12,857 bases of DNA from Sva-07 sp041685755. Its GTDB lineage: Bacteria > Actinomycetota > Acidimicrobiia > Acidimicrobiales > Ilumatobacteraceae. A program made the position numbers and the translations under genes. The stretch covers positions 1-12,857 of the forward strand of contig JAWLFC010000092.1 of NCBI GenBank assembly GCA_041685755.1. The letters run 5' to 3'. Under the pieces are notes generated by a model. That model ran no database searches. It was not told where the DNA came from and was given only the letters and a program-made list of their open reading frames with translations. Positions within the stretch are counted from its first letter, which is position 1. Each line of letters starts with the position of its first letter. Below are positions 8,291 through 12,857 of the stretch, piece after piece.

Positions 8291-8390
8291 NNNNNNNNNN
8301 NNNNNNNNNNNNNNNNNNNNNNNNNNNNNNNNNNNNNNNNNNNNNNNNNNNNNNNNNNNNNNNNNNNNNNNNNNNNNNNNNNNNNNNNNN
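8291..8390. other. assembly gap of 100 N
   Basis: Exactly 100 undetermined bases, the conventional placeholder for a scaffold gap of unknown length. It begins 28 bases right of the strong hairpin and ends two bases before the bpa stop codon. Real sequence of any length may be missing here, so the bpa-dnaE distance is not known. Confidence 0.97.
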
Positions 8391-8392
8391 GG

Positions 8393-8947
8393 CTAGAGGT
8401 AGGTGCCGGGGCGGTCGGCGCCGGGGGACGGGTTGGGGTTGCCGGGGCCCTGGGGAGCACCGGGCAGTTGGCGCATCTCCTGGAGTTGCTGACGGGCGGC
8501 GAACTGCTGGGCCATCAACGTCGCCTGGATGCCGTGGAACAGCCCTTCCAGCCAACCGACGAGCTGCGCCTTGGCCACACGCAGTTCCGATTCGCTCGGC
8601 ACCTCGCCCTCGTCGAACGGCAGTGCCAGCGACTCCAGCTCCTCGCGCAGGTCGGGCGACAGGGCCCCGGCCAGCTCGCTGACCGAACGATCGTAGATCT
8701 CCGCCAGCCGCTCCCTCGACGCCTCGTCCAACGCAGCGCCGCGCACTTCCTCCAGGAGCTGTTTGACCATCGAACCGATCCGCATCACCTTGGCAGGCGA
8801 GGTGACCGCCTCCTCGTGGTCGTCGTCGGGGGCGGCGACGACGCCCGAGCGGACCTCGTCGGGCGCGATCGGTTCGGGACCGTTCGGCGATCCTGCCGAC
8901 GGCTCGTCGGGGACGGACGCGGATTCTGGATGGGACGCCTCGGTCAT
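8393..8947 (-). CDS. bpa: bacterial proteasome activator (Bpa/PafE, DUF2587)
   Basis: 184 residues, ATG 8947, TAG 8395-8393. The core from residue 51 contains PAKVMRIGSMVKQLLEEVR, LDEASRERL (73-81), SPDLREELESLALPF (97-111) and AQLVGWLEGLFHGIQ (127-141), which match my memory of M. tuberculosis Bpa closely. The C-terminus ends RPGTYL, matching the GQYL-type tail with penultimate tyrosine that docks Bpa rings on the 20S proteasome alpha ring. Bpa forms a ring and delivers unfolded substrates such as HspR to the proteasome without ATP. The first 50 residues are acidic, Pro/Ser-rich and probably disordered, as in the family, and a second Pro/Gly-rich linker precedes the tail. AGAGAGG (8959-8953) lies 5 bases before the ATG. 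It follows the phosphatase gene by 43 bases and is probably co-transcribed with it. Confidence 0.95.
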   Translation of the reverse strand: MTEASHPESASVPDEPSAGSPNGPEPIAPDEVRSGVVAAPDDDHEEAVTSPAKVMRIGSMVKQLLEEVRGAALDEASRERLAEIYDRSVSELAGALSPDLREELESLALPFDEGEVPSESELRVAKAQLVGWLEGLFHGIQATLMAQQFAARQQLQEMRQLPGAPQGPGNPNPSPGADRPGTYL

Positions 8948-8990
8948 TGCTGCCTCTCTCGTTCGCGTTGTCGTGTCGGAACCGCCCCGA

Positions 8991-10103
8991 TCATGCTGCG
9001 GCTCCGAGCAGTGGGACGTTGACCTCGGCCGAGGTGAGCGAACCGTGACGACACACCAACTCGAACGGACCGGAGTCGGCCGGATCGTGGAAACTGACCG
9101 GCTCGCGGGCGACGAGCGCCACGTCGCCGAGCCGGGACCGTACGGCCGGCGCCATCGACGGACCGAACCACTCCTCGTCGAGCATCTGCTCGCGGGTCAC
9201 GACCCACGCGAGATGGCCGACCTCGCTCTCGGCGGCGGCTGCCACCTCGGCGATCGCGCCCTTCTCGGCGTGCAGCCAACGGAACCGGCCCTCACCCGAC
9301 TGCATGGTCACATGGGCGAGCAGCTCCGCCGAGGGCACCACGATCCGGTCGGCGACGTGGACTTGTCCGTGATCAGCGGTCACGAGCAGTGTCGTACCCG
9401 TCGGCAGCGCAGCCAACACATCGGCGACCAACGCGTCGGCGGCGCGCAGCTCGGCGTCGTAGTACGGGCCGAAGCCACGTTCGTGGGCGATCTTGTCGAT
9501 GCCGCCGTAGTAGCAGTACACGAACCGCTCCCCCGCCTCGACCTGGCGCCGTGCCTCGACCGCGATCGACGACGCCGCCCGCCATCCTTCGGGGCGACAA
9601 CCCCGCAGGTGCGCCTCGCTGAACGCCGAGTTCTGCAACTCGGCGGGACTCACCACGGGCACCGTGTGACCGAGGAACGGCTCGAACGGCTGGACCTCGC
9701 GCGGCGGATGCGACCGTCTGACCGCCTGGTCGCCGACGCTCCAGCGCAGCACGTTCATGATCTCCCCACCGAGCACGATCCGGTAACCGATCAGGCCGTG
9801 CTCGGCCGGTGTCAGGCCGGTGGAGATCGAGCTGAGCGCCGTGGCCGTGGTGGTCGGCGCGACGGTGTGGATCGGGCCGCCGACCATCGACGACACCGTC
9901 GGCAGGTCGTCGGGATGATCCCGCAACTGGTCCCACCCGAGCCCGTCGAGCACCAGCAGGACGACGCTGCGTGACCCCGCCACCGGCGCCGGCATCCACG
10001 TCGGCAGCCCACTCGCCCACGACGACGGACCGAGCAGCGCGGGGATGATGCCGCGCACGTTCGCCCCGGCATAGTCGGGGATGATCGGTCCGCCACTCGT
10101 CAC
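8991..10103 (-). CDS. alkaline phosphatase / nucleotide pyrophosphatase superfamily protein
   Basis: 370 residues from GTG 10103, chosen because the protein then begins TSGGPIIPDYAGANVRGIIPAL, the usual start in actinobacterial homologues; the open frame upstream overlaps the Rrf2 gene and is Arg-rich noise. The full metal and nucleophile set of the superfamily is visible: Asp53 in LVLDGLGWDQL; the probable nucleophile Thr86 within PTTTATAL (83-90), followed by STGLTPAEHGLIGY; Asp203 and His207 in GGIDKIAHE; Asp244-His245 in TADHGQ; and His353 in CRHGS. It is therefore likely a two-metal phosphodiesterase or phosphatase, with the substrate unknown. No signal peptide or membrane helix is seen, so it is probably cytoplasmic. 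GGTGGA 8 bases upstream is a poor ribosome binding site. It is divergent from the Rrf2 gene (83-base spacer) and precedes bpa by 43 bases. Confidence 0.9.
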   Translation of the reverse strand: MTSGGPIIPDYAGANVRGIIPALLGPSSWASGLPTWMPAPVAGSRSVVLLVLDGLGWDQLRDHPDDLPTVSSMVGGPIHTVAPTTTATALSSISTGLTPAEHGLIGYRIVLGGEIMNVLRWSVGDQAVRRSHPPREVQPFEPFLGHTVPVVSPAELQNSAFSEAHLRGCRPEGWRAASSIAVEARRQVEAGERFVYCYYGGIDKIAHERGFGPYYDAELRAADALVADVLAALPTGTTLLVTADHGQVHVADRIVVPSAELLAHVTMQSGEGRFRWLHAEKGAIAEVAAAAESEVGHLAWVVTREQMLDEEWFGPSMAPAVRSRLGDVALVAREPVSFHDPADSGPFELVCRHGSLTSAEVNVPLLGAAA

Positions 10104-10162
10104 CCGTGCAGTCCACCACGTCGACCGGGGCGACGACAAGCGCTGCGGAAACCGTCGTCGGC

Positions 10163-10186
10163 GCCGCCACTGAATAGGGTGGCGGC
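10163..10186 (+). promoter_or_regulatory. palindromic operator candidate overlapping a leaderless promoter of the Rrf2 gene
   Basis: GCCGCCAC (10163-10170) and GTGGCGGC (10179-10186) are perfect inverted 8-mers separated by 8 bases, ending directly before the GTG at 10187. Between and across them lies TAGGGT (10175-10180), a TAnnnT -10 element whose last base is 7 bases before the GTG, so transcription probably starts at the GTG itself. A dimer bound here would cover the -10, as expected for autorepression. The same site would also sit in the divergent promoter region of the phosphatase gene. Binding is inferred, not shown. Confidence 0.5.
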
Positions 10187-10621
10187 GTGCGCATCTCGAC
10201 TCGCGGTGATTATGCCTGCCGGGCCCTGCTGTCGTTGACGCTGCACCAGGACGAGGGAGGGCCCACATCGGTGCGCGACATCGCCGAGCGAACCGCACTC
10301 CCCCAGCCCTACCTCGAACAGATCCTGCTCGCGCTCAAGGGGGCGGGCCTCGTGCGCTCCAAGCGCGGCGTGGGCGGCGGGTACGTGCTCGCCCGGCCCG
10401 CCGAGGAGATCAAGCTGTCCGAGATCGTGTCCGCGGTCGACGGCCCGATCACGCTCGGCGACTTCGGCCAGCCCCACCAGGACGGCGCCTGTGACCACGA
10501 GGGCCAGTGCGTTCTGCTCGGCATCTGGAACCAGGCCGGCGACCACATGCGGGCCTACCTCGAGGGGTTCACCCTCGCCGGCATCGCCGACATCGCCCGC
10601 GGCGACGCCCCCTGGCCGTAA
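10187..10621 (+). CDS. Rrf2-family transcriptional regulator
   Basis: 144 residues, GTG 10187, TAA 10619-10621. The N-terminal winged-helix domain is typical of Rrf2: MRISTRGDYACRALLSL, then VRDIAERTALPQPYLEQIL (29-47, the helix-turn-helix), then SKRGVGGGYVLARP (58-71, the wing) and LSEIVSAVDGP. The sensor loop holds Cys102 and Cys108 (spacing C-x5-C) but the third cysteine expected at about 114 in IscR/NsrR types is Trp. Asp8, a cluster ligand in Streptomyces NsrR, is present, as is Cys11. It may bind an Fe-S cluster with unusual ligation or sense thiol oxidation. The dimer would bind a palindrome, and a perfect inverted repeat sits immediately upstream. It is divergent from the phosphatase-bpa pair, which is a possible second target. 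Confidence 0.93.
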   Translation: MRISTRGDYACRALLSLTLHQDEGGPTSVRDIAERTALPQPYLEQILLALKGAGLVRSKRGVGGGYVLARPAEEIKLSEIVSAVDGPITLGDFGQPHQDGACDHEGQCVLLGIWNQAGDHMRAYLEGFTLAGIADIARGDAPWP

Positions 10622-10710
10622 TACTGCGGGCTCGTCGTCCGCTGCGCTTCCTCCTCGCGCCGCGTGCGGCTCGTCGCTGGCGCTTCCCTCGCCGCCTGCC
10701 TGTACGTCGG
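10622..10710. repeat. imperfect direct repeat between convergent rrf2-type and rluD genes
   Basis: Two units of about 36-40 bases, 10625-10664 and 10665-10700, share the order GCGG-CTCGTCG, GCGCTTCC and CTCGC-CGC with small indels. They fill the non-coding space between two gene 3' ends. GCCGC-GT-GCGGC (10659-10670) spans the junction but its 2-base loop makes a poor terminator. No coding frame is supported. Such GC-rich interspersed repeats often sit between convergent genes and may help termination of both. Confidence 0.5.
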
Positions 10711-11631
10711 TCAGGGTTCGGCAGCTTCGAGCCAGGACTGGAGGTCGGGGGCGAGGGGGCTGGCGAACGTCATGCGCTCGCCGGTGAACGGATGGTCGAA
10801 GGCGAGTTCGGCGGCGTGGAGGAACGGACGCGTGAGGCCGAGCGTCGGTCGCCGTTGCCCGTAGGTCGGATCACCGACGAGCGGATGGTCGATCGATGCC
10901 AGGTGCACGCGGATCTGGTGGGTGCGACCGGTCTCGAGCCGGCACTCCAGCCTCGACACGACCGCCGGGGACGAGTACGTACCGACGACCCGGTAGTCGG
11001 TACGCGCAGGGCGGCCACCGGCGACCACCGCCATCTTCAACGGGTCGCCGCGATCGCGTCCGATGGGGGCGTCGATGATCCCGTGGGGAGCGTCCGGAAC
11101 CCCCCACACGACGGCGTCGTAGCGCCGCGTCGCGCTGTGGTCGGCGAACTGCTCGATCAGGAGCTCGGCGGCGGCGTCGGTGCGAGCCACCACCAACAGG
11201 CCCGAACTCCCGGCGTCGAGGCGGTGGACGATGCCCGGCCGCACCGGATCACCTCCCACGTCGGCGATGTCGGGGAACCGCGCCAACAGTCCGCTGACGA
11301 GCGTCCCCTCCAGGTTGCCGGCGCCGGGGTGCACGACGAGCCCCGCCGGCTTGTCCACCACGACGATCGCGTCGTCCTCGAACACCACACCGAAGTCCAC
11401 CGTCGGATCCGGCGTCGGCAGCACCGGACCTGGCACGGCCAGCGGGTCGACGTCGACCACCTGGCCCTCCTCGAGACGGACCTTGCCCGAATCGGCGGGG
11501 CTGCCGTCGACACGGACACCACCGGCGGCGATCGTGGCCGCGGCTTGCGCCCTGCTCAGATCGCCGATCAGCGACACGATCCGGTCGAGACGCTCGCCGG
11601 CGAGCGCCGCCGGCACGGACTCCCGGATCAC
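10711..11631 (-). CDS. rluD: RluD-type 23S rRNA pseudouridine synthase
   Basis: 306 residues, normal for RluC/RluD enzymes. GTG 11631 overlaps the lspA stop by four bases (GTGA, 11631-11628), indicating translational coupling. An S4 RNA-binding domain covers about residues 12-62 (GERLDRIVS..., RVDGSPA). The catalytic domain follows: VVDKPAGLVVHPG (91-103), the catalytic motif HRLDAGSSGLLVVA (136-149) with Asp139, and ETGRTHQIRVHLASIDHPLVGDP near residue 240, the conserved RTHQIRVH segment. It isomerises uridines in 23S rRNA; the exact target helix cannot be assigned by eye, so RluD as against RluC is chosen from S4 presence, length and neighbourhood. The lysine usually found after HRLD is alanine, which varies in the family and is not expected to abolish activity. 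Third gene of the dksA-like / lspA / rluD cluster. Confidence 0.93.
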   Translation of the reverse strand: MIRESVPAALAGERLDRIVSLIGDLSRAQAAATIAAGGVRVDGSPADSGKVRLEEGQVVDVDPLAVPGPVLPTPDPTVDFGVVFEDDAIVVVDKPAGLVVHPGAGNLEGTLVSGLLARFPDIADVGGDPVRPGIVHRLDAGSSGLLVVARTDAAAELLIEQFADHSATRRYDAVVWGVPDAPHGIIDAPIGRDRGDPLKMAVVAGGRPARTDYRVVGTYSSPAVVSRLECRLETGRTHQIRVHLASIDHPLVGDPTYGQRRPTLGLTRPFLHAAELAFDHPFTGERMTFASPLAPDLQSWLEAAEP

Positions 11632-12137
11632 GCGCTGTGTTCCCGCGACGGTTCGGCGTCGGCGCGACGGTGCTCACGTGCAGCCAGGATGCTGCCCAGG
11701 ATGAGCAAGCCCGCTCCGACATTGACGGCGATGTCGGCGATGTTGAAGATCGGGAACCACTGGAAGTCGATGAAGTCGACCACCGCGCCGTTCAGCCAGG
11801 CGTCGCCTCGGAAGAGCCGGTCGATCAGGTTCCCCGCGGCCCCGCCGATCAGGATGCCCATGCCGACGGTGCTGAGGCGGCTCGTCTGGTCACGCAACGA
11901 GATCAACAGGTACACGATCACGAGGGTCGCGACGACGGCGATCACCGGCCCGAACCCGCGGGCCTGGCCGAAGGCCATGCCGTTGTTGAACGCCAGGTTG
12001 AACCGCAACGTCCACACGACGTCGATCACGCGGTCCTCGCCGAGGCCGGTGACCGCCCAGTGCTTGGTCAACTGGTCGACCAGGACCACGCCCGACGCGA
12101 TGGCCACCGGGGCCCGCCACGCGCCGAGTGCAGGCAT
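11628..12137 (-). CDS. lspA: lipoprotein signal peptidase (signal peptidase II)
   Basis: 169 residues, ATG 12137, TGA 11630-11628. All family motifs are present: DQLTKHW (21-27) after the first membrane helix (about 9-20), NLAFNNGMAFG (47-57), a second helix (63-81), GGAAGNLIDR (98-107) with catalytic Asp106, and VVDFIDFQWFPIFNIADIAVNVG (119-141) with catalytic Asp135, then a last helix to about 152. It is an integral membrane aspartic protease that cuts diacylated prolipoproteins before the lipid-modified cysteine. The hydrophilic tail ends REHSA. It begins 5 bases after the DksA-like gene and its stop overlaps the rluD start, so all three are almost surely one transcript. No Shine-Dalgarno is evident before its ATG, consistent with reinitiation from the gene before. 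Confidence 0.96.
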   Translation of the reverse strand: MPALGAWRAPVAIASGVVLVDQLTKHWAVTGLGEDRVIDVVWTLRFNLAFNNGMAFGQARGFGPVIAVVATLVIVYLLISLRDQTSRLSTVGMGILIGGAAGNLIDRLFRGDAWLNGAVVDFIDFQWFPIFNIADIAVNVGAGLLILGSILAAREHRRADAEPSREHSA

Positions 12138-12142
12138 GCGGG

Positions 12143-12857
12143 TCAGCGCGGGCCGGCGCCGCTGACCTTCTCGGCGGCGAGCACGGTCGTCTCCGGGATC
12201 GCCTCGAGGCGCTCACGCGGAATGGGCAGACCCGAGACGCTCGAGTAGCCGTAGGTACCCTCCTCGATCCGGGCGAGAGCGGCGTCGATGTCGAGGATGG
12301 TCTGGCGGGCCTGGGTGGACAGCACGCGATCGAGGTCGCGCTGGACCACCATGGTGTCGCCCTCGCCGCCCTCGTCGTCGAATTGCACGTCGCCCATCTC
12401 ACCGTCTTCGATGATGCTGGTCGCTTCGTCCTCGAGCCGAGTTGCCCGAGCCAGTTCGGCAGCACGACGAGCGAGCAACTCGTCGCGTTGGGCCTTGAGG
12501 AACTTGACGTCGAAGTCCTTGGTGTAGGCGATGCCGTCCTTGGTGCGTCCCCGTGGCGCCGGGATCTCGGTTCGTTCGAAGGTCGCGTTCGACAGCAGCG
12601 ACGGCGTCGCGTTGGACGATGTCGTCGACGCCGACGCGGTGCGCTTCGCCCGGGGGCGCTTCGCCGAACCCGCCTGCTTCGCTGCCGGCGCCTTCTCGGA
12701 GGCGGCCTTCTTCGCCGGTGGAGCCGTCTTCGCCGTGGTCGTCGCCGTCGCGTTCTTCTTCACAGGAGCCTTCTTCGCCGTCGTGGCTTTCTTGGCCGGG
12801 GTCGGAGTCTTCTTCGTGGCGGTCTTCGTGGCCGGGGCCTTCTTCGCCGGGGTCTTC
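12143..12857 (-). CDS. DksA/TraR-like protein without zinc-finger cysteines, Lys/Ala-rich tail; 5'-truncated
   Basis: The frame stays open from the TGA at 12145-12143 to the right edge, so 237 residues are visible and the start is outside; the GTG at 12763 is an internal valine. The first 85 or so visible residues are Lys/Ala/Pro/Thr-rich with repeated AKKA and PAKK units, like a histone-H1-type tail. The middle forms a helical hairpin: KDFDVKFLKAQRDELLARRAAEL, an acidic tip (EDGEMGDVQFDDEGGEGD), then RDLDRVLSTQARQTILDIDAALARIEEGTYG. The C-terminal globule keeps the DksA pattern GTYGY..., GLPIP, RLEAIP, yet all four cysteine positions are replaced (Ser, Ser, Leu, Glu by alignment to E. coli DksA). 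Family members bind RNA polymerase through the secondary channel; whether this one does is inferred. First known gene of the lspA-rluD cluster, with a 5-base spacer. Confidence 0.85.
   Translation of the reverse strand, partial: KTPAKKAPATKTATKKTPTPAKKATTAKKAPVKKNATATTTAKTAPPAKKAASEKAPAAKQAGSAKRPRAKRTASASTTSSNATPSLLSNATFERTEIPAPRGRTKDGIAYTKDFDVKFLKAQRDELLARRAAELARATRLEDEATSIIEDGEMGDVQFDDEGGEGDTMVVQRDLDRVLSTQARQTILDIDAALARIEEGTYGYSSVSGLPIPRERLEAIPETTVLAAEKVSGAGPR

Larger units (their letters stand above)
8123..8392. other. intergenic region between bpa and dnaE, interrupted by the gap
   Basis: 170 known bases and 100 N. No convincing gene is visible; frames that cross it do so only through the Ns. 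It holds the strong hairpin at 8212-8262 and, closer to dnaE on the minus strand, two -10-like hexamers: TACTGT (8161-8156) and TGTAAT (8142-8137). Neither has a clear -35 at 16-18 bases, so they are candidates only. Before the GTG of dnaE, GAGAG (8130-8126 region) may serve as a weak ribosome binding site. The layout fits termination of the bpa transcript followed by a separate dnaE promoter. Confidence 0.5.

Noticed and set aside
8146..8682. Open frames that cross the N run
   Set aside because: They are kept open only by undetermined bases and have no family features; the right part is antisense to bpa.
4871..9022. A 1383-codon open frame on the plus strand
   Set aside because: It is antisense to dnaE and bpa and passes through the 100 N. 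High GC third positions keep the opposite frame open; the peptide is Val/Glu/Leu/His-rich with no recognisable domain, while the minus strand encodes clear DnaE and Bpa.
10104..10298. N-terminal extension of the phosphatase up to a start at 10298
   Set aside because: It would overlap the Rrf2 coding region and adds an Arg-rich segment without homology; the GTG at 10103 gives the expected N-terminus.
10659..10670. GCCGC-GT-GCGGC as a terminator hairpin
   Set aside because: Five pairs with a two-base loop are unlikely to form a stable hairpin; reported only as part of the repeat region.
10507..12165. A 552-codon plus-strand open frame
   Set aside because: Antisense to rluD and lspA and out of frame with the Rrf2 gene; composition is Arg/His/Asp-biased and no motif is seen.
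12143..12763. GTG at 12763 as the start of the DksA-like gene
   Set aside because: The same frame continues to the window edge with the same Lys/Ala/Pro repeats, so 12763 is an internal valine codon and the gene is truncated by the window.

Overview
The window is very GC-rich (roughly two-thirds or more G+C by eye) and its gene content is actinobacterial. It has a DUF222/HNH (13E12-type) protein, a bacterial proteasome activator, a DnaE1-type replicative polymerase with an intact PHP domain, and a DksA-like / lspA / rluD cluster. A member of Acidimicrobiia (Ilumatobacter-like) would fit, but that is an inference from gene style; I have no marker gene that proves it. A run of exactly 100 N (8291-8390) shows this is a scaffolded draft assembly.

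Layout. (1) 1-1146, plus strand: the C-terminal part of a DUF222/HNH endonuclease-like protein cut by the left edge. (2) 1197-3263, plus: a YyaL/SPATA20-type thioredoxin-fold protein. (3) 8122 down to 3241, minus: dnaE, then an unrecognised 217-residue protein, then a nitroreductase. These are spaced by 10 and 12 bases and so probably form one transcript; its 3' end overlaps the end of the YyaL-type gene by 23 bases. (4) 8123-8392: intergenic DNA with a very strong GC hairpin and the assembly gap. (5) 10103 down to 8393, minus: an alkaline-phosphatase-superfamily protein followed by the proteasome activator Bpa/PafE. (6) 10187-10621, plus: an Rrf2-family regulator divergent from the phosphatase, with a perfect 8-8-8 inverted repeat directly before its GTG start. 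(7) 12857 down to 10711, minus: a DksA/TraR-like protein lacking its zinc-finger cysteines, then lspA, then rluD, tightly packed and translationally coupled.

How the genes work together. Most of the window is ordinary housekeeping: replication (dnaE), lipoprotein processing (lspA), rRNA modification (rluD) and ATP-independent proteasome targeting (bpa). I see no CRISPR array, insertion sequence, tRNA, rRNA or recognisable defence island. The signals most worth a second look are the cysteine-less DksA-like protein with a histone-H1-like tail, the Rrf2 gene with an operator-like palindrome over a probable leaderless promoter, the hairpin beside the assembly gap, and the unassigned gene co-directional with dnaE.
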